DNA of 64,000 bases, from contig JAHZLQ010000008.1 of NCBI GenBank assembly GCA_022599775.1, positions 93,352 through 157,351 of the forward strand. Reading direction: 5' to 3'. Made by a program: the position numbers and the translations under genes. The notes beneath the pieces are model-generated. The model saw nothing but the letters and a program-made list of their open reading frames with translations, did no database searches and had not been told where the DNA came from. This document shows, piece after piece, positions 27,484-36,283 of the stretch; the first letter of the stretch is position 1, and each line of letters begins with the position of its first letter. The DNA is from Gammaproteobacteria bacterium. GTDB lineage: Bacteria; Pseudomonadota; Gammaproteobacteria; Nevskiales; Nevskiaceae.

Positions 27484-28131
27484 GTGTCCGTCGCAGCCAC
27501 CGCCCTGAGCGTGCCCGCGCTGTTCGCATTGGGACTCGCCAGCAGCCCGCACTGCGCGCTGATGTGCGCGCCGCTGGCACAGCTCGGAAGCCGGCCGGGC
27601 CACGGGCTCGACACCATGCGCCTGCATCTGGGCCGGCTCAGCGCCTACATGCTGCTGGGTGCCATCGCCGGCGCGCTCGGCGGCGGCATCCTCTGGCAGA
27701 TGGAGCGCCTGGGTCTGCTCAGCGGCCTGCGCTGGGCGGCGGCGATCGGCCTGGTGCTGCTGGCCGGGTGGCGCTGGCGCACACCAGGCCAGCAGCCCGC
27801 CTGTTGCACACCGACACCGGCGGCGGGCCGGCGACTCCCCGCCTATGTGCGCGGCCTGCTGTGGGGGCTGCTGCCCTGTGGCCTGCTGTATGGCGTATTG
27901 GGACTGGCCGCCCTCAGCGGCGGCGGCGTCCACGGCGCCGCGCTGAGCCTGGCCTTCGGCATCGGCGCCTCGCCCTTGCTGCTGGCCTCGGGACGTCTCG
28001 GCCGAATGCTGCGCGCACGCGTGCCACGCGGTCTGGAGTCCAGGCTGCAAGCCCTGCTGCTGCTCGCCAGCGGCGTCTGGATCGTCGCGTGGACACCCGC
28101 GAGCCGCTGGATCGCCGGCTTCTGCGGCTGA
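27484..28131 (+). CDS. Sulfite exporter TauE/SafE-like membrane protein linked to cbb3 genes (215 aa)
   Basis: About six spans. The [17 protein letters not shown] opening and the [23 protein letters not shown] block match the UreH/DsbD-like TauE/SafE family member usually found after ccoS in gammaproteobacteria. The two Cys-containing half motifs (CALMC, LPCG) suggest metal or thiol handling, perhaps copper. The GTG at 27484, eight bases after ccoS, is taken as the start because an upstream start would overlap ccoI and ccoS out of context. Confidence 0.85.
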   Translation: MSVAATALSVPALFALGLASSPHCALMCAPLAQLGSRPGHGLDTMRLHLGRLSAYMLLGAIAGALGGGILWQMERLGLLSGLRWAAAIGLVLLAGWRWRTPGQQPACCTPTPAAGRRLPAYVRGLLWGLLPCGLLYGVLGLAALSGGGVHGAALSLAFGIGASPLLLASGRLGRMLRARVPRGLESRLQALLLLASGVWIVAWTPASRWIAGFCG

Positions 28132-28166
28132 GTCCAGATCGGCACGATCAAGAAAATGCGCCCGAC

Positions 28167-28180
28167 TTGACCGAGGTCAA
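28167..28180 (+). promoter_or_regulatory. FNR-type box upstream of catalase
   Basis: TTGACCGAGGTCAA; centre 64 bp upstream of the catalase ATG at 28238. Confidence 0.85.
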
Positions 28181-28209
28181 TGCCGCACGCCGAATCATGG
28201 CCCAGGTTG

Positions 28210-28235
28210 TTTGGCTCCAAAGGGGTGGAGCCAAA
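28210..28235 (+). promoter_or_regulatory. Hairpin covering the catalase ribosome binding site
   Basis: TTTGGCTCCA (28210-28219) pairs exactly with TGGAGCCAAA (28226-28235) around an AAGGGG loop. The right arm contains the GGAG that is 7 bp from the ATG at 28238, so folding would hide it. It lies between the FNR box and the start codon. Confidence 0.7.
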
Positions 28236-28237
28236 AC

Positions 28238-29680
28238 ATGAACGATTGTCCCTATCAGACGACGACGGCCGGCGCGCCGATCGCCGACAACCAGAACAGC
28301 CTGACGGCCGGACCGCGCGGGCCGACCCTGCTGCAGGACTGGCAACTGCTCGAAAAGCTCGCCCACCAGAACCGCGAGCGGATTCCCGAACGCGTGGTGC
28401 ACGCCAAGGGTTGCGGCGCCTACGGAACCTTCACCGTCACCCACGACATCACGCGCTACACACGCGCCAGGCTGTTCGAGACGATCGGCAAGCAGACCGA
28501 GATGATCGGCCGATTCTCGACGGTGGCCGGCGAACAGGGCGCGGCGGACGCCGAGCGTGACGTGCGCGGCTTCGCGCTGAAGTTCTATACCGAGCAGGGC
28601 AACTGGGACATGGTCGGCAACAACACGCCGGTGTTCTTCGTGCGCGACGCGATCAAGTTTCCGGACTTCATCCACACCCAGAAGCGCCATCCACGAACCA
28701 ACCTGCGTTCACCGACGGCGATGTGGGACTTCTGGTCGCAATCGCCCGAATCGCTGCACCAGCTCACCACGCTGTTCTCCGACCGCGGCCTGCCGATCGG
28801 CGTACGCCATATCAATGGCTACGGCTCGCATACCTATTCGTTCTGGAACGCGGCCGGCGAGCGCCACTGGGTCAAGTTCCACTTCAAGACGCAGCAGGGT
28901 CACAAGCACTGGACCAACGCCGAAGCCGAGCAGATCGTCGGCAGGACGCGCGAATCGGCGCAGGAAGACCTCTACGGCGCCATCCAGCGCGGCGAGTTTC
29001 CGAAATGGACGATGTACGTGCAGCTGATGCCCGAACTCGACGCCGACAAGACGCCCTACAACCCCTTCGATCTGACCAAGGTGTGGCCGCACAAGGACTA
29101 TCCGCTGGTCGAGGTCGGCGTGTTCGAACTCAACCGGATACCGGACAACTACTTCGCCGAAATCGAGCAGCTCGCCTTCAGCCCGAGCAATGCAGTGCCC
29201 GGGATCGGGTTTTCGCCGGACAAGATGCTGCAGGCGCGCATCTTCAGCTACCCGGATTCGCACCGCTACCGCCTCGGCACGCACTACGAGGCACTGCCGG
29301 TCAACCGGCCGCGCTGCCCGGTGCACCACTATCACAAGGACGGGCCGATGCGCTTCGCGCCGAACTTTCCGAATGCGGATGCGTTCTACGAGCCGAACTC
29401 CTTCGGCGGCCCGCTGGCGAATCCCGAAATGGCCGAGCCGCCGCTGCGCATCTCCGGCGACGCCGCGCGCTACGACCACCGCGAGGGCAATGACGACTTC
29501 GGCCAGCCGCGCGCGTTGTTCAATCTGTTCGATGCCGCGCAGAAGCAGCGGCTGTTCGGCAATATCGCTGCGGCGATGCAGGGCGTTCCCGTCGAAATTG
29601 TGGAGCGGCAGCTGGCGCTGTTCGACCAGGTGCATCCGGACTACGGCAGCGGCGTGCGGCAGGCGTTGCAAACGGGCTGA
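28238..29680 (+). CDS. Monofunctional heme catalase, small-subunit clade (480 aa)
   Basis: Breaks down hydrogen peroxide. The catalytic histidine is in [14 protein letters not shown] (about residue 53), the catalytic asparagine in [13 protein letters not shown], and the proximal heme tyrosine in [15 protein letters not shown] near residue 335. Length 480 fits clade III enzymes such as KatA. The ATG at 28238 ([12 protein letters not shown]) is preferred over the in-frame start at 28211, which lies inside the leader hairpin. An FNR box in front suggests low-oxygen induction, unlike the usual OxyR control, maybe preparing for reoxygenation. Confidence 0.95.
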   Translation: MNDCPYQTTTAGAPIADNQNSLTAGPRGPTLLQDWQLLEKLAHQNRERIPERVVHAKGCGAYGTFTVTHDITRYTRARLFETIGKQTEMIGRFSTVAGEQGAADAERDVRGFALKFYTEQGNWDMVGNNTPVFFVRDAIKFPDFIHTQKRHPRTNLRSPTAMWDFWSQSPESLHQLTTLFSDRGLPIGVRHINGYGSHTYSFWNAAGERHWVKFHFKTQQGHKHWTNAEAEQIVGRTRESAQEDLYGAIQRGEFPKWTMYVQLMPELDADKTPYNPFDLTKVWPHKDYPLVEVGVFELNRIPDNYFAEIEQLAFSPSNAVPGIGFSPDKMLQARIFSYPDSHRYRLGTHYEALPVNRPRCPVHHYHKDGPMRFAPNFPNADAFYEPNSFGGPLANPEMAEPPLRISGDAARYDHREGNDDFGQPRALFNLFDAAQKQRLFGNIAAAMQGVPVEIVERQLALFDQVHPDYGSGVRQALQTG

Positions 29681-29688
29681 CTGCAAAC

Positions 29689-29716
29689 AGGCCCGCCGAT
29701 TCATTCCGGCGGGCCT
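29689..29716. terminator. Perfect 10-bp stem between convergent catalase and DksA-like genes
   Basis: AGGCCCGCCG (29689-29698) pairs exactly with CGGCGGGCCT (29707-29716) around an 8-nt loop. It would form on both transcripts. No long T-run follows on the plus side. Confidence 0.6.
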
Positions 29717-29738
29717 CAGCGGGCCGGCCATGCCTTGT

Positions 29739-30077
29739 TCAGTCGGCCGGGGCCGCCTGCACGCAGCGGCGACAGGCAGTGGCATACGGCACCGCATGCA
29801 ACCGGTCGTCCTCGATGGCGCCACCGCAGACCTCGCACACGCCGAATTCGTCGTGTTCCAGGCGCGCAAGCGCATGCTGAATCTGCGCCAGTTCCGCGCG
29901 TGTGCTGTCGGCAAGCCGATCCAGCACCTCGTCGTTGGCGCGCCGGACGGCCTGGTCGGCGAAGTCGGCCGGCAAGCCCTCGTCGCGGCGGCCGCGATCG
30001 ATTTCGATGCGTTCCAGACGGTCGCTGAGTTCGGATTGCAGCAGCGCGAGCTTGCGTGAGATCACTGGGTTCTTCAT
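29739..30077 (-). CDS. DksA/TraR-type C4 zinc finger protein (112 aa)
   Basis: A coiled-coil N-terminal half (SRKLALLQSELSDRLERIEIDRGR) is followed by a four-cysteine zinc knuckle CEVCGGAIEDDRLHAVPYATACRRC near residues 82-106. It is shorter than DksA (151 aa) and belongs with the YbiI/TraR-like group, which bind the RNA polymerase secondary channel. The acidic tip DD of DksA is not clearly kept, so activity is uncertain. Start at Met 30077, with an alternative at 30101. FNR box at 30133 is 62 bp upstream. Confidence 0.88.
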   Translation of the reverse strand: MKNPVISRKLALLQSELSDRLERIEIDRGRRDEGLPADFADQAVRRANDEVLDRLADSTRAELAQIQHALARLEHDEFGVCEVCGGAIEDDRLHAVPYATACRRCVQAAPAD

Positions 30078-30132
30078 CGGCGTTCCGGAGGATTTTGCCA
30101 TTGCATTGTCGCGACGCATCCGCCGCCGGACA

Positions 30133-30146
30133 TTGACCCGCATCAA
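30133..30146. promoter_or_regulatory. FNR-type box between the DksA-like and alcohol dehydrogenase genes
   Basis: TTGACCCGCATCAA; centre 62 bp from the DksA-like start (minus) and 94 bp from the dehydrogenase start (plus), so it may serve either or both. Confidence 0.82.
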
Positions 30147-30233
30147 TGCGGCCGCCGCGGCGAACCGGGATGCTGGCCGCACCATGAAGCCCGAGTGGCT
30201 TCGCACATCGGCAGCCGCAGCAGGAGAATCACC

Positions 30234-31283
30234 ATGGACACCATGAAAGCACTCGTCTACCAGGGCCCCGGCAAGAAAGCCTGGCAGGACAAGGCCAGGC
30301 CCGAAATCAGCAAACCCGGCGATGCGATCGTGCGCATCGTGCACACCACGATCTGCGGCACCGATCTGCACATCCTCAAGGGTGACGTGCCGGCCGTGAC
30401 GCCCGGCCGCACCCTGGGCCATGAAGGCCTGGGCGTGATCGAACAGGTCGGCGAGGGCGTGACCAACTTCAAGCCCGGCGATCGCGTGCTGATCTCCTGC
30501 ATCACCTCCTGCGGGCGCTGCGGCTATTGCAAGAAGCAGCTGTACTCGCATTGCGAGGACGGCGGCTGGATCCTCGGCCACCTGATCGATGGCACCCAGG
30601 CCGAATACGTGCGCATCCCGCATGCCGACAACAGCCTCTACCCGGTACCCGAAGGCGCCGACGAAGAGGCGCTGGTGATGCTCAGCGACATCCTGCCCAC
30701 CGGCTTCGAGATCGGCGTACTCAACGGCCAGGTCAAGCCCGGCGACAGCATCGCCATCGTCGGTGCCGGACCGATCGGCATGGCCACGCTGCTGACCGCG
30801 CAGTTCTACGCGCCGGCCCGCATCATCGTCACCGATGTGGACGCCAGCCGGCTCGAGATGGCCAAAAGCCTGGGCGCCACGGATCTGGTCGATGCCAGCG
30901 CCGGCGACGCGATCGAACAGATCATGGCGCTGACCGGCGGCAAGGGCGTGGACGTGGCGATCGAAGCGGTCGGCGTACCGGCGACCTTCGATGTCTGCCA
31001 GGAGATCGTCGGTGCCGGCGGTCATGTCGCCAACGTCGGCGTGCACGGCAAGAGCGTGGAACTCAAGCTCGAAAAGCTGTGGATCCGCAACGTCACGATC
31101 ACCACCGGGCTGGTCAACACCAATACCACGCCGATGCTGCTGCAGACCGTCCAGGCCGGCACGATCAAGCCGGGCAGTCTGGTCACGCACCGATTCGCGC
31201 TCGACGATATCGGGGAAGCCTATCGCGTGTTCGGCCACGCGGCCGAGGAAAAAGCGATGAAGGTGATTCTCAGCGCCGGCTGA
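30234..31283 (+). CDS. Zinc-dependent alcohol dehydrogenase (349 aa)
   Basis: MDR-superfamily enzyme. Catalytic zinc residues are in TTICGTDLHIL and LGHEGLGVIEQVG; the structural zinc site is CGRCGYCKKQLYSHCEDGGW. The nucleotide-binding GAGPIGMATLLTAQ motif (near residue 180) precedes TDVDASRLEMAKSLGA, whose Asp after the second strand favours NAD(H). The sequence resembles the (R,R)-butanediol/threonine dehydrogenase-like and AdhP-like proteins induced under low oxygen. The ATG at 30234 has CAGGAGAATCACC just upstream. FNR box upstream suggests fermentative NADH disposal. Confidence 0.92.
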   Translation: MDTMKALVYQGPGKKAWQDKARPEISKPGDAIVRIVHTTICGTDLHILKGDVPAVTPGRTLGHEGLGVIEQVGEGVTNFKPGDRVLISCITSCGRCGYCKKQLYSHCEDGGWILGHLIDGTQAEYVRIPHADNSLYPVPEGADEEALVMLSDILPTGFEIGVLNGQVKPGDSIAIVGAGPIGMATLLTAQFYAPARIIVTDVDASRLEMAKSLGATDLVDASAGDAIEQIMALTGGKGVDVAIEAVGVPATFDVCQEIVGAGGHVANVGVHGKSVELKLEKLWIRNVTITTGLVNTNTTPMLLQTVQAGTIKPGSLVTHRFALDDIGEAYRVFGHAAEEKAMKVILSAG

Positions 31284-31290
31284 GTCGCAC

Positions 31291-31527
31291 ATGCACGGGC
31301 ATACCCGGGACATGAACGCCTCCAGTTCCTCCGACGCCGTCTGGAACAGCCTGCATGAGGACATGCAGCGACTGTTCGGACGCGGTCAACGAAGCGGCGA
31401 TTCACACGCGAACGACTGCGCCGTGCCGGCGCCGCGGATATGGATCAGCGGGCGCGAGGGCGCCTACGCGATGAGCCGGCACCAGTTCGAACAATGGCGC
31501 CAGGGGTTCACGACCGCACGGCGGTGA
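31291..31527 (+). CDS. Small hypothetical protein (78 aa)
   Basis: Soluble, with SSDAVWNSLHEDMQRLFGRGQRSG near the N-terminus and WISGREGAYAMSRHQFEQWRQGF near the C-terminus. It lies 7 bp after the dehydrogenase and 7 bp before the next gene, so it is probably part of the operon. Start may be 31291 or the Met at 31312. No family recognised. The spacing and the lack of any overlapping better frame are the main support. Confidence 0.55.
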   Translation: MHGHTRDMNASSSSDAVWNSLHEDMQRLFGRGQRSGDSHANDCAVPAPRIWISGREGAYAMSRHQFEQWRQGFTTARR

Positions 31528-31534
31528 GCAGGCG

Positions 31535-32221
31535 GTGAATACCGGGTCCGCCCCTGCTCAAACGGCGGCTGACGCGCCGCCCCGCGCCGACCGCACCACA
31601 CTGGCCTTCGCGCTGACGTTCGCGGCGGTGTGGCTCGCCTGCGCATGGCAACCGGCCTATCGGCAGGACTGGGCGCTGGAAAACCTGCTGGCGCTGGCGG
31701 CGGTATGGGGCCTGCTGCGCCTGCACCGCTGCAGTCCCTTGAGCCACGCCGCCTACGCGATGCTGCTGGCATTCGGCATCGTCCACGAGCTGGGGGCGCA
31801 CTACACCTATTCGGAAGTCCCTTACGAACGCTGGACGCAGGCCATGTTCGGCATCTCCCTGAACGAACTGCTGGGCCTGTCGCGCAACCACTACGACCGT
31901 CTGGTGCACTTCCTGTTCGGCCTGCTGTGGTATCGCCCATTGCGCGAGCTGCTCGCCCCGCGGCTGCCGCTCCGGTCGGCGGTGTCGCGCTTCGCGCCGA
32001 TCACCGTGGTGGCCACGGTGTCCCTGGTCTACGAGCTGATCGAATGGGCGGTCGCCATGATCTTCGGTGGCGATCTCGGTCAGGCCTACCTGGGCATGCA
32101 AGGCGACGTCTGGGATTCGCAGAAGGACTCGGGACTTGCCCTGGCCGGTGCCCTCATCGCTTGCGCGCTGGGCCTGATCCACCGCCGCCTGAATACGCTG
32201 CGGCAAGACGGGTCCCGCTGA
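31535..32221 (+). CDS. DUF2238/YjdF-family membrane protein (228 aa)
   Basis: About six membrane spans. The blocks HELGAHYTYSEVPYERW, RNHYDRLVHFLFGLLWYRPLRE and VYELIEWAVAMIFGGDLGQAYLGMQGDVWDSQKDSGLALAGA are the hallmark of the YjdF/DUF2238 family. Conserved His, Asp and Glu in the membrane suggest a catalytic or ion role, but none is established. The GTG at 31535 follows the short gene. Probably in the dehydrogenase operon downstream of the FNR box at 30133. Confidence 0.85.
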   Translation: MNTGSAPAQTAADAPPRADRTTLAFALTFAAVWLACAWQPAYRQDWALENLLALAAVWGLLRLHRCSPLSHAAYAMLLAFGIVHELGAHYTYSEVPYERWTQAMFGISLNELLGLSRNHYDRLVHFLFGLLWYRPLRELLAPRLPLRSAVSRFAPITVVATVSLVYELIEWAVAMIFGGDLGQAYLGMQGDVWDSQKDSGLALAGALIACALGLIHRRLNTLRQDGSR

Positions 32222-32236
32222 GACCGGCTTGAATCC

Positions 32237-32917
32237 TCAGCCGGCGGCTGTGGTATCGGCCTTGCGCGTTTCGTGCAGACAGATGAATTCGTCCGCGAGT
32301 TCATCGTAGCGCCGCGCCAGACCGGCCGGTGCCGTGCACACCGCGATCACCACCGAGGCCGGGCGCAGCGAGCGCAGCGCGTACACCGCCGCCTGCATCG
32401 TGGCACCGGAGCTGATGCCTTCGTCGACGAGGATCACTGTGGCGCCCTCGACCGCCAGCGGGGGCCGGGGACCGCGGTGGCGGCGTTCGTCCTTGCGCAG
32501 TTGTTCGGTCTCGCTGGCGATGATCGGCTCGAGCACGCCGGCGCCCAGGTCCAGTGCCTGGACCTGGGTCTCGTCGATGTGCAGGGCGCCGCCGGAGGTG
32601 ACGGCACCGAGCACGCGCCCGGGCCGCGACGGCACACTCAGGCCACGCACCACCAGGGTGTCGCCGGTGACCTCGAGCTGGCGCGCGAGTTCGGCGGCCA
32701 GCTCGACACCGGCCGGCGGCACGCCGAGCACGATCACGCGGCGGCCGTTGCGGTATCGATGCAGCCGCTCCGCCAGGCTGCGACAGGCCAGTTGATGAGC
32801 CACTGCCGTGGGTTCCGGGCCCGCATGCGATGCCGCCCGCAAGGCTTCGCGTGCCTTTTGCGCCTCGACGACGTCCGAAGGCTGCGCACTCGCGCTCGTT
32901 TTACGGATATTGCTCAT
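32237..32917 (-). CDS. Phosphoribosyltransferase-family protein (226 aa)
   Basis: The PRPP-binding loop is ATVILVDEGISSGATMQAAVYALRSLRPASVVIAVC, near residues 156-190, and the upstream RRVIVLGVPPAGVELAAELARQLEVTGDTLVV strand is the usual flavour of this predicted PRTase family. The family has no proven substrate. Related proteins occur in low-oxygen and stress gene clusters next to universal stress proteins. It has its own FNR box 64 bp upstream and is convergent with the DUF2238 gene. Confidence 0.85.
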   Translation of the reverse strand: MSNIRKTSASAQPSDVVEAQKAREALRAASHAGPEPTAVAHQLACRSLAERLHRYRNGRRVIVLGVPPAGVELAAELARQLEVTGDTLVVRGLSVPSRPGRVLGAVTSGGALHIDETQVQALDLGAGVLEPIIASETEQLRKDERRHRGPRPPLAVEGATVILVDEGISSGATMQAAVYALRSLRPASVVIAVCTAPAGLARRYDELADEFICLHETRKADTTAAG

Positions 32918-32974
32918 GATCGTGACTCTGCTGCTCTGACAAGACGAGCTTGTGCGAGCCTCGGCGACGCGTCA

Positions 32975-32988
32975 TTGACATGGATCAA
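32975..32988 (-). promoter_or_regulatory. FNR-type box upstream of the phosphoribosyltransferase gene
   Basis: TTGACATGGATCAA; centre 64 bp upstream of the start at 32917. Confidence 0.82.
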
Positions 32989-33006
32989 AAACCGCCGCGC
33001 ACGCCC

Positions 33007-35418
33007 TCAGCGCACGCCGGTGGCATTGTCGATCGCGACCTCCGCCAGATGCACATTGCGGTTCACGGCAAGGAAGCTCGCCGGATTGACCGAGATCGAA
33101 TCGATGCCGGCGTCCACCAGGAAACGGGCGAACTCGGGGTGGCTGCTGGGCGCCTCGCCGCACAGGCCCACCGGCGTGTCGACACTGTGCGCGCGCCCGA
33201 TCACGTCTTCGATCAGGCGCTTGACCGCCGGATTGTGCTCGGAGAACAGCGGCGCCAGTTCGTCGGAGTCGCGGTCCACGCCGAGGGTCAGCTGGGTCAG
33301 GTCATTGCTGCCGATCGAAAAGCCGTCGAAGCGCGCGGCAAAATCCTCCGCCAGAATCACGTTGGCCGGAATCTCGCACATCACGTAGATCTTGAGGCCC
33401 TGTTCGCCGCGTTTGAGGCCGTGTTCGGCCATCACCGTCAGCACGTGGTCGGCTTCGTCGAGGGTGCGGCAGAACGGTACCATCACGATCACGTTGTCGA
33501 AGCCCAGCACCTCGCGCAGGCGCCGCAGTGCGCGGCATTCGAGCGCGAAACCGTCGCGATAGCGCGGCGAGTAGTAGCGCGAGGCGCCGCGCAGTCCGAG
33601 CATCGGATTCTCCTCGTGCGGCTCGAAACCGGCGCCACCGAGCAGATTCGCGTATTCGTTGGACTTGAAATCGGACAGCCGCACGATCACCGGCTTCGGA
33701 TGGCAGAACGCGGCGATGCGCGCCAGGCTGCTGGCGAGCCGCTCGACGAAGTAGTCGGTGCGGTCGGCATAGCCGCGCGTGAGCTGTTCGATCTGCGCGC
33801 GGGCCTCGGGGTCGCTGACGCGCTCAGGATGCGCCAGTGCCATCGGATGCACCTTGATCGTGTTGCTGATGACGAACTCCATGCGCGCCAGACCCACGCC
33901 GTCGGCCGGCAGGCGCCACCAGCGGAATGCCGCCGCCGGATTCGCGAGGTTCAGCATCAGCTTGGTGCGGGTCAGCGGCACATGGTCGAGCGAGATCGAT
34001 TCGGCGAAGATTTCGGCGTGGCCCTCGTACACCTGACCGGTGTCGCCCTCGGCGCAGGACACGGTAATGTCCTGCGCGTCGTGCAGGACCCGCGTCGCCT
34101 GACCGGTGCCGATCAGGGCGGGCACGCCGAGTTCGCGGCTGACGATCGCGGCGTGCGAGGTACGGCCGCCGTGATCGGTGACGATGGCCGCAGCCTTGCG
34201 CATGATCGGCACCCAGTCGGGATCGGTGTTCTCGGCGACAAGGATCGCACCCTGCGGGAAGTCTTCGACACTGCGCGGGTCGAGCACGATGCAGACCCGG
34301 CCGTTGACCGCGGCATCGCCGATCGCCAGCCCCGAGAGCAGCACCGGCCCGGCATCGCTCACGCTGTAGCTTTTCAGTGCCGCATCCTCGCGGCGCTGCG
34401 ACTGCACGGTTTCCGGCCGCGCCTGCACGATGTAGAGCGCGCCGCTGTCACCGTCCTTGGCCCATTCCATGTCCATCGCCACGCCGTAATGCTGCTCGAT
34501 GACGCAGGCCCAGCGCGCCAGTTGCAGGATCTCGCTGTCGTCGAGCACGCTGCGCTCACGTTCGGCCACGGAGGTGGCGACGGTGCGTGTGCTCTTGTCG
34601 CCTTCGGCCGCATAGACCATCTTGATGGCCTTGCCGCCCAGGGTCTTCTCCACGATCGGCACCCGTTCGGGATCGGCCAGCAGCGGCTTGAACACCACGT
34701 ACTCGTCGGGATCGACCAGGCCCTGCACCACGGTCTCGCCGAGCCCCCAGGCCGCATTGATCAGCACCACCCGGTCGAATCCGGTTTCGGTGTCGATCGA
34801 AAACATCACGCCGGAACCGCCACGGTCGGAACGCACCATCTGCTGCACGCCCACCGACAAGGCCACGCTGAGATGATCGTAACCGCGCGCCTGGCGGTAG
34901 CTGATCGCGCGATCGGTGAACAGCGAGGCGTAGCAACGCTTGCAGGCCAGCAGCAGCTCGGTCTCGCCCACCACGTTGAGAAAGGTCTCCTGCTGACCGG
35001 CGAAGCTTGCATCGGGCAGATCCTCGGCGGTCGCGCTGGAACGCACGGCGACCGACGGCGCCACATCACCCAGGCGCTGGCCGAGCGCGCGGTAAAACTT
35101 CAGAATCGCCTCGGCGCTATTCGCCGGCCAGTCCGCCTGCATGAAGGCGGCCCGGATCGCGGCGCCGGCTTCGGCCAGGCTGATGCGGCTGTCGCTCCAG
35201 GCCGCGAGCTGCCCACGGATCAGGGACTCCAGCCCGTTGGACTCGATGAAGCGGCGATAAGCCGCAGCGGTGGTGGCGAATCCCGGCGGCACCCGCACGC
35301 CTGCGCCCGTCAGGTTGCGAATCATCTCGCCGAGGGAGGCGTTCTTGCCGCCGACCAGGCCGACATCGTGGCGACTCACCGAATCGAAATCGACGACGGG
35401 TGCGGTGGAATCAGTCAT
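33007..35418 (-). CDS. ppsA: Phosphoenolpyruvate synthase (803 aa)
   Basis: Makes PEP from pyruvate and ATP. The ATP-grasp domain is seen in VGLVGGKNASLGEMIRNL and RSSATAEDLPDASFAGQQETFLNV. The phosphohistidine is in DHGGRTSHAAIVSRELGVPALIG near residue 430. The C-terminal PEP/pyruvate domain has NEYANLLGGAGFEPHEENPMLGLRGASRYYS and ends with the FSIGSNDLTQLTLGVDRDS and GLCGEAPSSHPEFARFL blocks. Length fits E. coli PpsA (792 aa). Met 35418 is the start; the frame upstream of it crosses the FNR box. Would feed PEP to gluconeogenesis and glycogen in the same island. Confidence 0.95.
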   Translation of the reverse strand: MTDSTAPVVDFDSVSRHDVGLVGGKNASLGEMIRNLTGAGVRVPPGFATTAAAYRRFIESNGLESLIRGQLAAWSDSRISLAEAGAAIRAAFMQADWPANSAEAILKFYRALGQRLGDVAPSVAVRSSATAEDLPDASFAGQQETFLNVVGETELLLACKRCYASLFTDRAISYRQARGYDHLSVALSVGVQQMVRSDRGGSGVMFSIDTETGFDRVVLINAAWGLGETVVQGLVDPDEYVVFKPLLADPERVPIVEKTLGGKAIKMVYAAEGDKSTRTVATSVAERERSVLDDSEILQLARWACVIEQHYGVAMDMEWAKDGDSGALYIVQARPETVQSQRREDAALKSYSVSDAGPVLLSGLAIGDAAVNGRVCIVLDPRSVEDFPQGAILVAENTDPDWVPIMRKAAAIVTDHGGRTSHAAIVSRELGVPALIGTGQATRVLHDAQDITVSCAEGDTGQVYEGHAEIFAESISLDHVPLTRTKLMLNLANPAAAFRWWRLPADGVGLARMEFVISNTIKVHPMALAHPERVSDPEARAQIEQLTRGYADRTDYFVERLASSLARIAAFCHPKPVIVRLSDFKSNEYANLLGGAGFEPHEENPMLGLRGASRYYSPRYRDGFALECRALRRLREVLGFDNVIVMVPFCRTLDEADHVLTVMAEHGLKRGEQGLKIYVMCEIPANVILAEDFAARFDGFSIGSNDLTQLTLGVDRDSDELAPLFSEHNPAVKRLIEDVIGRAHSVDTPVGLCGEAPSSHPEFARFLVDAGIDSISVNPASFLAVNRNVHLAEVAIDNATGVR

Positions 35419-35474
35419 GGCCGGCTCTCGCTGTAGGGACGCCGCAAGCTTCGTCGCAAGGCCCGGCGATTTCA

Positions 35475-35488
35475 TTGATCCAGATCAG
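35475..35488 (-). promoter_or_regulatory. FNR-type box upstream of ppsA
   Basis: TTGATCCAGATCAG, one mismatch in the right half; centre 63 bp upstream of ppsA. Confidence 0.78.
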
Positions 35489-35522
35489 GCCGGCGCACCG
35501 CCGGAACGGCCTTGCGCTCCTG

Positions 35523-36107
35523 CTAGGCGGCCTTGGCACCGGCACGACGCATCCGCTCCAGGCAGCGCCGGACGCCGCGCGGCCCGGCCTTTTCGCCGGT
35601 GTCGAGATAACTCGTACGAACCGGCGACACGCCGAAGTAGCGGAGCACGTTGCGCACCAGTCCGCGCACCCCGTCGGCACCGAACAGCCGCCAGCGGACG
35701 GGCACGGGCCGCCCCATCGTGACCACGAGGTGCGCGGAACGGCCGCCGAGCAGATTGCAGCGCCCGTTGGCCTGCGGATCGAACGCGAAACCAGGGCGCA
35801 GCAACTGTTCCAGAAAGGCCTGAAACGAGGCCGGCATGGTTCCGAGCCAGAGCGGAAACACGATCAGCAGATGATCGGCCCAGGCGATCGCCTGCTGCGC
35901 CGCCACGATCGCCTCCGGAGCCGGGCCGTGCTCCCAGTCCTCCTTGCGCTGCAACAGCGGACACTCCAGCTGCGCGACGATCACATAGCGCAGCTGATGC
36001 CCCGCCTGCGCCGCGCCATCGGCATAGGCGCTGGCGAGGGCATGGCCCAGATGGCTTTCCTCGATATCGGGGTGGCCCTGGATGATGGTGATCCGGCGGC
36101 TGCTCAT
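35523..36107 (-). CDS. Flavodoxin-fold NAD(P)H-dependent oxidoreductase (194 aa)
   Basis: Starts MSSRRITIIQGHPDIEESHLGHALA, the flavin phosphate loop of the NQO/KefF type. The segment ADHLLIVFPLWLGTMPASFQAFLEQLLRPGFAF is the family's flavin/dimer block. A tail rich in Arg (RYFGVSPVRTSYLDTGEKAGPRGVRRCLERM) follows. It resembles MdaB-like quinone reductases but shares little length with the protein at 13204. FNR box 66 bp upstream. The Met at 36107 sits in the correct place for the fold. Confidence 0.87.
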   Translation of the reverse strand: MSSRRITIIQGHPDIEESHLGHALASAYADGAAQAGHQLRYVIVAQLECPLLQRKEDWEHGPAPEAIVAAQQAIAWADHLLIVFPLWLGTMPASFQAFLEQLLRPGFAFDPQANGRCNLLGGRSAHLVVTMGRPVPVRWRLFGADGVRGLVRNVLRYFGVSPVRTSYLDTGEKAGPRGVRRCLERMRRAGAKAA

Positions 36108-36166
36108 GACGGCCTCTGCAGGCGTTTCGACGTGGCCCCAGCCTAGTCCGCGGTCCCCGGCCCGCA

Positions 36167-36180
36167 TTGACCGGCATCAG
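36167..36180 (-). promoter_or_regulatory. FNR-type box upstream of the flavodoxin-fold reductase
   Basis: TTGACCGGCATCAG, one mismatch; centre 66 bp upstream of 36107 and on the opposite side from the stress-protein box. Confidence 0.75.
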
Positions 36181-36197
36181 TGCCGCCGGCAAGGCGA

Positions 36198-36211
36198 TTG
36201 ACCCGCGTCAA
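36198..36211 (+). promoter_or_regulatory. FNR-type box upstream of the universal stress protein
   Basis: TTGACCCGCGTCAA; centre 79 bp upstream of the ATG at 36284. Confidence 0.85.
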
Positions 36212-36283
36212 TGCCGATTCTCCCGTAGAGGTGGAGTTTTGAGGGGTGACCGCTGCTTCTGGCGGTCGTGATGGAGAATCCTT

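Noticed and set aside
32950..35436. An 828-codon plus-strand frame opposite ppsA
   Set aside because: It is the antisense of the clearly conserved PpsA, is full of His, Arg and Gln runs and has no motif.
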